Positions 27,499 to 36,527 of a stretch of 64,000 bases of DNA are shown here, piece by piece. The DNA comes from DASYLJ01 sp964432595. GTDB lineage: Bacteria > Desulfobacterota > Binatia > DP-6. The position numbers and the translations under genes were made by a program. Numbering within the stretch: position 1 is the stretch's first letter; each line of letters starts with the position of its first letter. The notes beneath the pieces are model-generated. The model was not told the origin of the DNA, searched no databases, and saw only the letters and a list, made by a program, of their open reading frames with translations. The stretch is taken from positions 124,001 to 188,000 of the forward strand of contig CAYSOF010000008.1 of NCBI GenBank assembly GCA_964432595.1, in the 5' to 3' direction.

Positions 27499-28059
27499 AT
27501 GAGATTCGGCAATAAGGCAGACGCTGAGCTGGACGCCATCGACCTGCGCATCCTCGAGATGCTGCAGGACGACTGTCGAACCTCGTTGGCGCGGCTGGGG
27601 GAAGGGGTGGGGTTGAGCGCGCCGTCGGTGCTCGAGCGCATCAAGAAGCTCGAGGCCGCCGGTGTCGTCACGGGGTATCATGCCGCGCTCGACGCGCGGC
27701 GTCTCGGACTGGACGTGACCGCCTTCATCGGGGTCATCACGAGCAGTCCGGACCTGATCGACAACTCCGAGGAGCAGATCGCCGCTCTCGACGACGTCCT
27801 CGAGTGTCATCACGTCACCGGGGAGTACACGCTGCTCCTCAAGGTGAAGACCGCCAACACCTCTACCCTCGAGCGCCTGATCACCCAGATCCGGCAGCTC
27901 GACGGCGTGTCACGCACGGAGACGATCGTCGTGCTGTCGACGCTGGCCGAGCGGATGCATCTCACGCTGCACCGCGCCGAGCCGACGGCCGACGCACCGC
28001 CGCCGAAGCGCCCGCGCCGAGGGGGAGAGCGCAACGGACAGCTGCGGAGAGCGCAATGA
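27499..28059 (+). CDS. Lrp/AsnC-family transcriptional regulator
   Basis: 186 residues. A winged helix-turn-helix at residues 12-60 (DLRILEMLQDDCRTSLARLG, then GLSAPSVLERIKKLEAAGVV) is followed by a RAM ligand-binding domain (residues 65-155) with VTGEYTLLLKVKTAN. A charged Pro/Arg/Gly-rich tail (residues 158-186) is added. Lrp proteins bind amino acids and control nitrogen genes. The stop TGA (28057-28059) overlaps the ATG of gltB, so regulator and glutamate synthase are translationally coupled. It is probably the local regulator of gltBD and of itself, given the palindrome at 27473-27484 (inference). Confidence 0.9.
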   Translation: MRFGNKADAELDAIDLRILEMLQDDCRTSLARLGEGVGLSAPSVLERIKKLEAAGVVTGYHAALDARRLGLDVTAFIGVITSSPDLIDNSEEQIAALDDVLECHHVTGEYTLLLKVKTANTSTLERLITQIRQLDGVSRTETIVVLSTLAERMHLTLHRAEPTADAPPPKRPRRGGERNGQLRRAQ

Positions 28060-31000
28060 GCCAGCCCCTTCGAGATCCCCACCTCTTCCACGACGCCTGC
28101 GGCGTGGGCTTCGTCGTCAACGTCAAGGGCGACAAGTCGCATGCGATCGTCGAGAAGGGCCTCGAGGTACTGCGCAACCTGACGCACCGCGGTGCGTGCG
28201 GCTGCGATCCGCTCACCGGCGACGGCGCGGGCATCCTCGTCCAGATCCCGGACGAGTTCCTGCGGCGCGAGTGCAAGGCGGCGCGGATCAACCTGCCCGC
28301 CCCCGGCGAGTACGGCGTCGGCATGGTCTTCCTCCCCGCGGAGGTGAACCAGCGCAACGAGTGCGAGCGCATCGTCGAGAAGGCGATCCGCGAGGAGGGC
28401 CAGTACCTCCTCGGCTGGCGGCGCGTGCCCGTCGACGTCAACGCGCCGGGACCGCAGGCGCAGAAGATCGCGCCGACGATCCGCCAGGTGTTCATCGGCC
28501 GCGGCAAGACCACGCCCGACCAGGCGGCGTTCGAGCGCAAGCTCTACACGATCCGCAAGCGCGTCGAGCACCTCGTCCGCACGTCGGGCATGCACGAGTC
28601 GGAGCGCTTCTACCTCCCGAGCCTCTCGTCGCGCACGATCAACTACAAGGGCCTGCTGCTGCCCGAGCAGATTCCGGCCTTCTACCACGATCTGCAGGAC
28701 CCCGGGTTCGTCTCGGCGCTGGCGCTCGTGCATCAGCGCTTCTCGACGAACACGTTCCCCTCGTGGGACCGCGCGCACCCGTACCGCTTCATCGCGCACA
28801 ACGGCGAGATCAACACGGTGCGCGGCAACACCAACTGGATGCACGCGCGCCAGGCGATGTTCGCCACCGACGCGTTCGAGGACGTCGAGAAGATCTTCCC
28901 GATCGTCGACCCGGCCGGCAGCGACTCGGCGATGTTCGACAACGCCGTCGAGCTGCTGGTGAACACGGGCCGCTCGCTGCCGCACGCGCTGATGATGATG
29001 ATCCCCGAGGCGTGGCAGAACCACGAGGGGATGAGCCCGGCGAAGCGGGCGTTCTACGAGTACCACGCGTCGCTGATGGAGCCGTGGGACGGTCCCGCGT
29101 CGATCGCCTTCACCGACGGCCGCGTGATCGGCGCCACGCTCGACCGCAACGGGCTCCGTCCGTCGCGCTACGTGGTCACGAAGGACGGCTTCGTCGTGAT
29201 GGCGTCCGAGGTGGGCGTGCTCGACATCCCCGCCGACAACGTCGAGCACAAGGACCGCCTGCAGCCGGGCCGCATGTTCCTCGTCGACACCGAGCAGGGC
29301 CGCATCATCGGCGACGAGGAGCTCAAGGAGTCGATGGCCGCCCGCAAGCCGTATCGCGAGTGGATCGACCTGAACCTGCGGCGCCTCGCGGAGCTGCCGG
29401 CGCCGATCGACGTCCCGTCGGCGTACGCGCCCGACACGCTGCTGAAGCGCCAGCAGGCGTTCGGCTACACGATCGAGGACCTGCGCATCCTGATGACGCC
29501 GATGGCGCTGAACGGTCAGGAGGCCGTCGGCTCGATGGGCACCGACACGCCGCTCGCGGTGCTGTCCGACAAGCCGCAGCTCCTCTTCAACTACTTCAAG
29601 CAGCTGTTCGCGCAGGTGACGAACCCGCCGATCGACCCCATCCGCGAGGAGCTGGTCATGTCGGTCGAGACGACGATCGGCCCCGAGCAGAACCTGTTCG
29701 ACGAGACGCCGCTCCACTGCGCCCAGCTCCACCTGAAGAGCCCGGTCCTCACGAACGAGCAGCTCGCGCAGATCAAGGCGCTCGACGCAGGCACGCTGCG
29801 CACCGTCACGCTGCCCATGCTCTTCCACGCCGACATGGGCGGCGAGGGACTCGAGGCGGCGCTCGACGAGCTCTGCGAGCGCGCGTCGGACGCCGTCACG
29901 CAGGGCTACAGCATCATCGTCCTGTCCGACCGCGGCGTGAACGAGCGCAAGGTGCCGATCCCGAGCCTGCTCGCGACGGCCGCCGTGCACCATCACCTGA
30001 TCCGCACGGGCGCCCGCATGCGCTGCGGGATCGTCGTCGAGTCGGGCGAGCCGCGCGAGGTGCAGCACTTCTGCCTGCTCCTCGGCTACGGCGCCGCCGC
30101 GGTGAACCCGTACCTCGCGTACGAGACGCTGCGCGACATGGAGATGGAGGGCGTCATCCGCGGCGTCGACGCGGCCGAGGCGCTCAAGAACTACCGGAAG
30201 GCCGTCGACAAGGGCGTCCTGAAGGTCATGACCAAGATGGGCATCTCGACGCTGCAGAGCTATCGCGGCGCGCAGATCTTCGAGGCCATCGGACTCAACC
30301 GCGAGGTGATCGACCGCTACTTCACGTGGACGGCGTCGCGCATCGAGGGCGTCGGGCTCGACGTGCTCGCGAAGGAAGCGCAGGAGCGCCACGACCACGC
30401 CTACAAGGTGTCGCCGGCGCTCGACGGCGACCTCGAGGTGGGCGGGCAGTACCAGTGGCGCCGCCGCGGCGAGCACCACATGTACAACCCGAACACGGTG
30501 GCGAAGCTGCAGCACGCCGTGCGCGCGGGCAGCTACAAGATGTTCCGCGAGTATTCCGCCGCCGTGAACGACGAGAGTCGCCGCCTCTGCACCATCCGCG
30601 GCCTGCTGACGTTCAAGCCCGGGCAGCCCATCCCGCTCGACGAGGTGGAGCCGGCCACGGAGATCGTGAAGCGCTTCAAGACGGGCGCGATGTCGCTCGG
30701 CTCGATCAGCCGCGAGGCGCACGAGAACCTCGCCATCGCGATGAACCGCCTCGGCGGCCGCTCGAACACCGGCGAGGGCGGCGAGGACCCGGTGCGCTAC
30801 CAGCGCGATCCGAACGGCGATCTCCGTCGCAGCTCGATCAAGCAGGTGGCGTCGGGCCGCTTCGGCGTGACGAGCCACTACCTCGTCAACGCCGACGAGC
30901 TGCAGATCAAGATGGCGCAGGGTGCCAAGCCCGGCGAGGGCGGCCAGCTCCCCGGCCACAAGGTCGACGACTACATCGCGAAGATCCGCTACTCGACGCC

Positions 31001-32567
31001 CGGCGTCGGCCTGATCTCGCCGCCGCCGCACCACGACATCTACTCGATCGAGGATCTCGCGCAGCTGATCCACGATCTCAAGAACTCGAACGACCGCGCG
31101 CGCATCAGCGTCAAGCTGGTGGCCGAGGTCGGCGTCGGCACGGTCGCCGCCGGCGTGTCGAAGGCGAAGGCCGACGTCGTGCTGATCAGCGGCGACTCGG
31201 GCGGCACGGGTGCGTCGCCGCTCACGTCGATCAAGCACGCGGGCATCCCGTGGGAGCTCGGCCTGGCCGAGACCCAGCAGGTGCTCGTCGCGAACGACCT
31301 GCGCGGCCGCATCCGCGTCGAGACCGACGGCCAGATCAAGACGGGGCGCGACGTCGCGGTCGCGGCGCTGCTCGGCGCGGAGGAGTACGGCTTCGCCTCG
31401 GCGACGCTCGTCGCGTCGGGCTGCATCATGATGCGCGTCTGCCATCTCAACACCTGCCCCGTCGGCATCGCCACGCAGGACGAGCGGCTGCGGAAGAAGT
31501 TCGAGGGCAAGCCCGAGCACGTCGTGAACTTCATGATGTTCATCGCGGAAGAGCTCCGCGAGATCATGGCCGAGCTGGGCTTCCGCTCGATCGACGAGAT
31601 GGTCGGCCGCGTCGACATGCTCGACCTGCGCGACGTCTCGGCGCACTGGAAGGCGAAGGGCGTCGACCTGTCGTCGATCCTCCACAAGCCGGACGTGCCG
31701 AACGACATCGCGATCCGCTGCATCGAGTCGCAGGACCACGGGCTCGAGAAGGCGCTCGACAACACGCTGATCGCGAAGGCCATGCCTGCCCTCGAGCGCC
31801 GCGAGCACGTCCACATCGATTCGCCGATCCGGAACGTGAACCGCACGGTCGGCACGATGCTGTCGGCCGAGGTGTCGCGCCGGCACGGCATCGACGGGCT
31901 GCCGCCCGAGACGATCACGATCAAGTTCACGGGCTCGGCCGGGCAGAGCTTCTGCGCCTGGCTCGCGCCGGGTATCGCCGTCGAGCTCGAGGGCGACGCC
32001 AACGACTACTTCGGCAAGGGCCTGTCGGCCGGACGCGTCGTCGTCTACCCGCCGAAGAACGCCACGTACGTGCCCGAGGACAACATCATCGTCGGCAACG
32101 TCTCGCTCTACGGCGCGACGGGCGGCGAGGTGTTCCTGCGCGGGCAGGCGGGCGAGCGGTTCTGCGTCCGCAACAGCGGCGTGACGGCCGTCGTGGAAGG
32201 CGTCGGCGACCACGGCTGCGAGTACATGACGCGTGGCACGGTGGTGGTGCTGGGGGGAACCGGCCGGAACTTCGCGGCCGGCATGAGCGGAGGCGTCGCC
32301 TACGTCCTCGACGAGGACGGCACCTTCGCGGACCGTTGCAACAAGGGCCTCGTGTCCGTCGAGCCGCTCGACGGCGGGTGCGAGGACGCGGTGCGCACGC
32401 TGGTGCAGCGCCACCTGGAGTACACCGGCTCCGGCGTGGCGAAGCGCCTGCTCGACGACTGGGCGTCGTCGGCGAAGAAGTTCGTGCGCGTCATCCCCGA
32501 AGAGTACCGGAGCGTGCTGGCGCGCCAGCACCTCGACACGGAAGCGGCTCGTCTCGCGGCCGTCTGA
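28056..32567 (+). CDS. gltB: Glutamate synthase (NADPH) large subunit
   Basis: 1503 residues. An N-terminal glutaminase domain has the nucleophile Cys15 (HDACGVGFVV); the residues before it are probably removed. The central domain and the FMN/2-oxoglutarate domain (HLVNADELQIKMAQGAKPGEGGQ-type) follow, with the [3Fe-4S] Cys set GCIMMRVCHLNTCPVG. The C-terminal GXGXG domain ends the protein. The enzyme makes two glutamates from glutamine and 2-oxoglutarate. ATG 28056 overlaps the lrp stop; gltD follows 21 bases later. Length and motif set are normal for the family. Confidence 0.97.
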   Translation: MSQPLRDPHLFHDACGVGFVVNVKGDKSHAIVEKGLEVLRNLTHRGACGCDPLTGDGAGILVQIPDEFLRRECKAARINLPAPGEYGVGMVFLPAEVNQRNECERIVEKAIREEGQYLLGWRRVPVDVNAPGPQAQKIAPTIRQVFIGRGKTTPDQAAFERKLYTIRKRVEHLVRTSGMHESERFYLPSLSSRTINYKGLLLPEQIPAFYHDLQDPGFVSALALVHQRFSTNTFPSWDRAHPYRFIAHNGEINTVRGNTNWMHARQAMFATDAFEDVEKIFPIVDPAGSDSAMFDNAVELLVNTGRSLPHALMMMIPEAWQNHEGMSPAKRAFYEYHASLMEPWDGPASIAFTDGRVIGATLDRNGLRPSRYVVTKDGFVVMASEVGVLDIPADNVEHKDRLQPGRMFLVDTEQGRIIGDEELKESMAARKPYREWIDLNLRRLAELPAPIDVPSAYAPDTLLKRQQAFGYTIEDLRILMTPMALNGQEAVGSMGTDTPLAVLSDKPQLLFNYFKQLFAQVTNPPIDPIREELVMSVETTIGPEQNLFDETPLHCAQLHLKSPVLTNEQLAQIKALDAGTLRTVTLPMLFHADMGGEGLEAALDELCERASDAVTQGYSIIVLSDRGVNERKVPIPSLLATAAVHHHLIRTGARMRCGIVVESGEPREVQHFCLLLGYGAAAVNPYLAYETLRDMEMEGVIRGVDAAEALKNYRKAVDKGVLKVMTKMGISTLQSYRGAQIFEAIGLNREVIDRYFTWTASRIEGVGLDVLAKEAQERHDHAYKVSPALDGDLEVGGQYQWRRRGEHHMYNPNTVAKLQHAVRAGSYKMFREYSAAVNDESRRLCTIRGLLTFKPGQPIPLDEVEPATEIVKRFKTGAMSLGSISREAHENLAIAMNRLGGRSNTGEGGEDPVRYQRDPNGDLRRSSIKQVASGRFGVTSHYLVNADELQIKMAQGAKPGEGGQLPGHKVDDYIAKIRYSTPGVGLISPPPHHDIYSIEDLAQLIHDLKNSNDRARISVKLVAEVGVGTVAAGVSKAKADVVLISGDSGGTGASPLTSIKHAGIPWELGLAETQQVLVANDLRGRIRVETDGQIKTGRDVAVAALLGAEEYGFASATLVASGCIMMRVCHLNTCPVGIATQDERLRKKFEGKPEHVVNFMMFIAEELREIMAELGFRSIDEMVGRVDMLDLRDVSAHWKAKGVDLSSILHKPDVPNDIAIRCIESQDHGLEKALDNTLIAKAMPALERREHVHIDSPIRNVNRTVGTMLSAEVSRRHGIDGLPPETITIKFTGSAGQSFCAWLAPGIAVELEGDANDYFGKGLSAGRVVVYPPKNATYVPEDNIIVGNVSLYGATGGEVFLRGQAGERFCVRNSGVTAVVEGVGDHGCEYMTRGTVVVLGGTGRNFAAGMSGGVAYVLDEDGTFADRCNKGLVSVEPLDGGCEDAVRTLVQRHLEYTGSGVAKRLLDDWASSAKKFVRVIPEEYRSVLARQHLDTEAARLAAV

Positions 32568-32588
32568 CGAACCACCAGGAAACGATCA

Positions 32589-34031
32589 ATGGGCAAGACG
32601 ACAGGATTTCTCGAGTTCGAGCGCGAGACGCCCCACAAGGAGCCGGTCGAAGACCGGCTCAAGCACTGGCGCGAGTTCGAGCTGAAGCTCTCCGAGGACG
32701 CGCTGCGCACGCAGGGCGCGCGCTGCATGGATTGCGGTATCCCCTTCTGCCACAAGGGTTGCCCGCTCGGGAACATCATCCCCGACTGGAACGACCTCGT
32801 GTACCGCAACCGCTGGCGGGACGCGATCGACCGGCTGCACTCGACGAACAACTTCCCCGAGTTCACCGGCCGCGTCTGTCCGGCGCCGTGCGAAGAGGCG
32901 TGCGTCCTCAACATCAATGACGATCCGGTCACCATCAAGAACATCGAGAAGAACATCATCGACTACGCCTTCAAGGAAGGCTGGGTCGCGCCGCAGATCC
33001 CGCCGAAGCGCACGGGCAAGAAGGTGGCCGTCGTCGGCTCGGGTCCGGCGGGGCTCGCGTGCGCGCAGCAGCTGGCGCGCGCCGGGCACCACGTGACGGT
33101 GCTGGAGCGCGCGAGTCGCATCGGCGGCCTGCTGCGCTACGGCATTCCCGATTTCAAGATGGAGAAGCATCTGATCGACCGTCGCATGGAGCAGATGGCG
33201 GCCGAGGGCGTCGAATTCCGCACCGGCGTCGACGTCGGCACGGACGTCACCGGCGATCAGCTCCGCACGCAGTACGACGCGGTGGTGATCGCAGCGGGCG
33301 CGACGAAGCCGCGCGACCTCGCCGTGCCCGGCCGCGAGCTCAAGGGCATCCACTTCGCCATGGACTTCCTCCCGCCGCAGAACATGGTCGTCGCCGGCGA
33401 CACCGTGCCGAACCAGATCATGGCGACGGGGAAGAAGGTCGTCATCCTCGGCGGCGGCGACACGGGCTCGGACTGTCTCGGCACGTCGAACCGTCACGGC
33501 GCCGCGTCGGTGCATCAGTTCGAGCTGCTGCCGCAGCCGCCGGCGAACCGCCCGCAGCTGACGTGGCCGAACTGGCCGATGATCCTGCGCACGTCGACGT
33601 CGCACGAAGAGGGCGTCGTCCGCGACTGGAGCATCAATACGAAGTCGTTCAGCGGCGACGCCGACGGCAACGTGAGAAAGCTGCACGGCGTGCGCCTCGA
33701 GTGGCAGCAGGACAACGGCCGTCCGGTGATGAAGGAAGTGCCGGGCAGCGAGTTCGAGATGGAGGCCGACCTGGTGCTGCTCGCGCTGGGGTTCCTCGGC
33801 CCGGAGACGGGTACGTTCATCAGCCAGCTGGGCTGCGAACTGACCGATCGCGGCAACGTGAAGGCGAACCCGGACTACTCGACGAGCGTGCCGGGCGTGT
33901 TCGCGTGCGGCGACGCGCGGCGCGGCCAGTCGCTGGTCGTGTGGGCGATCTGGGAAGGGCGCGAGGCGGCGCGCGGGGTGGACGCGTATCTGATGGGCGA
34001 GACGTCGCTGCCGGCGAGCCCGGACCTGTGA
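32589..34031 (+). CDS. gltD: Glutamate synthase (NADPH) small subunit
   Basis: 480 residues. N-terminal Cys-rich iron-sulfur motifs (CMDCGIPFCHKGCPLGN and CPAPCEEAC) are followed by two dinucleotide-binding sites: VAVVGSGPAGLACAQQLA (about residue 140) for FAD, and KVVILGGGDTGSDCLGT for NADPH. It supplies electrons from NADPH to GltB. The start has AGGA 8-12 bases upstream. It follows gltB by 21 bases and ends the operon before a small hairpin. Confidence 0.96.
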   Translation: MGKTTGFLEFERETPHKEPVEDRLKHWREFELKLSEDALRTQGARCMDCGIPFCHKGCPLGNIIPDWNDLVYRNRWRDAIDRLHSTNNFPEFTGRVCPAPCEEACVLNINDDPVTIKNIEKNIIDYAFKEGWVAPQIPPKRTGKKVAVVGSGPAGLACAQQLARAGHHVTVLERASRIGGLLRYGIPDFKMEKHLIDRRMEQMAAEGVEFRTGVDVGTDVTGDQLRTQYDAVVIAAGATKPRDLAVPGRELKGIHFAMDFLPPQNMVVAGDTVPNQIMATGKKVVILGGGDTGSDCLGTSNRHGAASVHQFELLPQPPANRPQLTWPNWPMILRTSTSHEEGVVRDWSINTKSFSGDADGNVRKLHGVRLEWQQDNGRPVMKEVPGSEFEMEADLVLLALGFLGPETGTFISQLGCELTDRGNVKANPDYSTSVPGVFACGDARRGQSLVVWAIWEGREAARGVDAYLMGETSLPASPDL

Positions 34032-34034
34032 CCG

Positions 34035-34052
34035 GCGGGTAGCTCTACCCGC
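34035..34052 (+). terminator. Weak hairpin after gltD
   Basis: GCGGGTA, GCTC, TACCCGC is a 7-bp perfect stem with a 4-base loop, starting 4 bases after the gltD stop. No T-tract follows. It may mark the end of the lrp-gltBD transcript. Confidence 0.4.
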
Positions 34053-34146
34053 GCTGGTACGACGGCGTTGGACAGCCGCGGACGGTAACGGCCATCGCGC
34101 CGCCGACGCCCTTGACTTCGCGCACCGGCTGACGCCAGCAGGGCGC

Positions 34147-34830
34147 ATGCCCACGGTCCACCTCGCCGAGCGCGACGGCGTCGCGGTCCTGACGCTCGCA
34201 CGTCCGCCGGTGAACGCGATCGACGCCGACATGGTCGACGCGATCCACGACGCGCTCGGCGCCGTGCGAGCGCGCGCCCTGGTCGTCACCGGCGACGGCG
34301 CGTGCTTCTCCGCCGGCGTCGACGTGAAGGCCATCCGTGCCTACGACGACGCCATCCGCCAGCGCACCGTGCGCGGCATCAACACGATGCTGCTGCGCCT
34401 CTACGGCCTGCCCATCCCGACCGTCGCCGCGGTGAACGGCCATGCGCTCGGCGGCGGCCTCATGATCGCGCTCGGCTGCGACGTGCGGATCGTCGCGCGC
34501 GGCGCGCACAGGCTGGGGCTCACCGAGGTGACCGCCGGCGTGCCCTTCCCGGCCGTACCGATCGCGGTCGCACGCGCCGAGCTCACGCCCGCGGCCGCGC
34601 GGCGGCTCGTCCTGACGGGGCAGGTGGTCGGCCCGGACGACGCCGTCGCGCTGGCCGTCCTCGACGAGTGCGTCGACGCGGAGACGCTGCTCGATCGCGC
34701 CTGCGAGACCGCGAAGCGACTCGCCGCGGCACCGGCCTACGCCGCGGTCAAGCGCCAGCTGCGCGCGCCGCTGCTCCGAGAGCTCGAGCGGCTCGCCGCG
34801 GCACCGGACGACGTGCCGCTGTCACGCTGA
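34147..34830 (+). CDS. Enoyl-CoA hydratase/isomerase family protein
   Basis: 227 residues, shorter than usual (about 255-265) but with both oxyanion hole regions: GDGACFSAGVDVKAI (about residues 49-63) and VNGHALGGGLMIALGCDVRI (about 97-116). The C-terminal helices are reduced. The usual catalytic Glu in the second helix region reads LTEVTAG. It probably hydrates or isomerises an acyl-CoA. The last 9 bases overlap the convergent DUF3253 gene. Confidence 0.8.
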   Translation: MPTVHLAERDGVAVLTLARPPVNAIDADMVDAIHDALGAVRARALVVTGDGACFSAGVDVKAIRAYDDAIRQRTVRGINTMLLRLYGLPIPTVAAVNGHALGGGLMIALGCDVRIVARGAHRLGLTEVTAGVPFPAVPIAVARAELTPAAARRLVLTGQVVGPDDAVALAVLDECVDAETLLDRACETAKRLAAAPAYAAVKRQLRAPLLRELERLAAAPDDVPLSR

Positions 34831-35127
34831 GCACGGACGTCGCAGCCTGATCGGTCCACGCGCCGTCATGACGTCGACCACGCGACCGCGCTGCGTGACC
34901 TCGATACGGCCCGCTGCGGCGAGACGACGGGCCGCAGCGCGCGCCCGCTCCATCAGCGGACGCCAATCGTCCGGCGCGACCGCACGTGCCGCCTCGGACG
35001 GGCAGATCGTCGCGCGCGCAGGCCGTGCGTCGAGCAGCGCCTCGATGGCGCGCTCCAGGCGACGGTCTGTCTCAGTCGTTCGAGCAGTCGTCCTTGCAGC
35101 TCGAATATTCGTTGTGACAGTCGGCAT
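34822..35127 (-). CDS. DUF3253 protein
   Basis: 101 residues. The conserved DUF3253 pattern ATICPSEAARAVAPDDWRPL, then RRLAAAGRIEVTQRG, sits at about residues 39-84. DUF3253 proteins have a helix-turn-helix-like fold, but their job is unknown. ATG 35127 is the only ATG/GTG/TTG start that gives the whole domain, so the gene overlaps the end of the upstream twin-CX3C gene by 56 bases. The first 20 residues (MPTVTTNIRAARTT...) are not conserved-looking. The overlap could mean coupled translation or an artefactual start. Confidence 0.75.
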   Translation of the reverse strand: MPTVTTNIRAARTTARTTETDRRLERAIEALLDARPARATICPSEAARAVAPDDWRPLMERARAAARRLAAAGRIEVTQRGRVVDVMTARGPIRLRRPCSA

Positions 35128-35323
35128 CGCAGCCGCGATAGCGGTCCGTCTCCTGCTGCGTGCCCGAGTCGCGCTCGTTCTGGCAACCCGACTTGCAGTT
35201 GGACAGCTCCTCCTCGCAACCCTGCTTGCACATGCGCTTGTCGTCGCTTTCGCCGGCGCGCGCGGGAGCCGCCACCAGGACCGCGAGCGTCGCGGCCGTC
35301 AGCCAGATGGGAAATCGTCGCAT
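35072..35323 (-). CDS. Small secreted protein with two CX3C-X6-CX3C motifs
   Basis: 83 residues. A signal peptide (MRRFPIWLTAATLAVLVAA, cleaved near PARA) is followed by a mature part of about 60 residues with eight Cys. Two identical-spacing units, CKQGCEEELSNCKSGC and CDADCHNEYSSCKDDC, each have C-x3-C-x6-C-x3-C. The charged helical spacing suggests a disulfide-linked helical hairpin, repeated. I know no family for it. It sits immediately upstream of the DUF3253 gene (56-base overlap). It could be a periplasmic metal-binding or redox protein, a toxin-like peptide, or a structural peptide. Confidence 0.6.
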   Translation of the reverse strand: MRRFPIWLTAATLAVLVAAPARAGESDDKRMCKQGCEEELSNCKSGCQNERDSGTQQETDRYRGCDADCHNEYSSCKDDCSND

Positions 35324-35355
35324 GCGACCGGTCTAGCCCCGCGCCGGCCCGAGTC

Positions 35356-36462
35356 TCAAGCCGGGGCGCATTGCAACGCCGTGCGGATGCCACGGCTCGC
35401 ACGCAGGTCCGCGAGCGCTCCACCGATCTCGTCGAGCGGTCGCCGTGCCGTGACGAGGCTCTCGAGGTCGAGGCGTCCCGCCTGCCACAGCGCCACGAGC
35501 CGCGGGATGTCGCGCAGCGCGTTCGAGCTGCCGAGCGCGCAGCCGAGCAGCTTCTTCTCGCTGATCGTGAACAGCGCCGCCGGGGCGATCGTGATCGCCT
35601 CGTCGACCGGCGCCGCGCCCACCGCCACGGTCGTGCCGCCGTTGCGGTTCGCCGCGAGGCACGTCTGGATCAGGCTCGCGCGGCCGACGGCGTCGAACGC
35701 GTAGTCGACGCCGATCCCCGTGATCTCCATCGCCCGCATCGCCGCGTCCTCGCGCGACGGATCGATCACGTCGGTGGCGCCGAAGCGACGTGCGGCCTCG
35801 CAGCGCGTCTCGACGGGGTCGGACACGATGATACGCGCCGCGCCCGCGAGGCGCGCCCCCTGCACGATCGCCAGCCCGACGCCGCCGAGCCCCAGCACGA
35901 GCACCGACGCGCCCTCGGGCACCCGCGCCGTGTTCAGCACCGCGCCGACGCCCGTCTGCACCGCGCAGCCGAGCACGCAGGCGACGTCGAGCGGCATGTC
36001 GCGCGGGATCTTCACGGCGCCGGTCGCCGGCGTGACGACGTACTCGGCGAACGCCGCGACGCCGACGCCGCGATAGACGACGTCGTCGCCGCGCGAGAGG
36101 CCGGTCGTGCCGTCGCGATGCGTGTTCGTCATGATGCCCGCCGCGTTCGCGCAGACACCCGGCTCGCCGCGCACGCACCAGTAGCAGAGGCCGCACGGCG
36201 GCACCGGCGTCAGCACGACGTGGTCGCCCGGCGCGAGGCCGTCGACGCCGTCGCCGACCGCGTCGACGACGCCAGACGCCTCGTGCCCGAGCACGATCGG
36301 CAGCGGGCTCGGAAACGCGCCGTCGATGATGCTCAGATCGGAGTGGCAGACGCCGCACCAGTGGACGCGGACGCGCACCTCGCCGGCGCGCGGCGGACGG
36401 ATGTCGACGTCGCCGACGACGCGGGGATCGGTCCCGGAAGCTTCCAGCAGTGCGGCTCGCAT
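35356..36462 (-). CDS. Zinc-dependent alcohol dehydrogenase (MDR family)
   Basis: 368 residues from ATG 36462 (the frame upstream lacks family likeness). Catalytic zinc site CGVCHSD and GHE, structural zinc Cys set PPCGLCYWCVRGEPGVC, and a nucleotide-binding GLGGVG turn are present. This is a class III-like/NDMA-type MDR alcohol dehydrogenase, which oxidises alcohols or hydroxymethyl adducts with NAD(P). It is divergent from the hemerythrin gene with a 65-base gap. A role in alcohol or hydrocarbon metabolism would fit other acyl-CoA genes here (inference). Confidence 0.88.
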   Translation of the reverse strand: MRAALLEASGTDPRVVGDVDIRPPRAGEVRVRVHWCGVCHSDLSIIDGAFPSPLPIVLGHEASGVVDAVGDGVDGLAPGDHVVLTPVPPCGLCYWCVRGEPGVCANAAGIMTNTHRDGTTGLSRGDDVVYRGVGVAAFAEYVVTPATGAVKIPRDMPLDVACVLGCAVQTGVGAVLNTARVPEGASVLVLGLGGVGLAIVQGARLAGAARIIVSDPVETRCEAARRFGATDVIDPSREDAAMRAMEITGIGVDYAFDAVGRASLIQTCLAANRNGGTTVAVGAAPVDEAITIAPAALFTISEKKLLGCALGSSNALRDIPRLVALWQAGRLDLESLVTARRPLDEIGGALADLRASRGIRTALQCAPA

Positions 36463-36527
36463 GGCGCGTCGTCGTAGCACACCGGCCCGGTTGCGCGTCA
36501 TCCGGCGCCATGTGCTAGGCGGGTCGG

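Noticed and set aside
27810..32531. Minus-strand open frame of about 1570 codons opposite gltB
   Set aside because: Its sequence is rich in His, Arg, Asp and Val runs with no recognisable domain; gltB on the plus strand is unmistakable.
34032..34146. Possible short gene between gltD and the enoyl-CoA hydratase
   Set aside because: No frame with a start, ribosome site and coherent composition; the only structure is a small hairpin.
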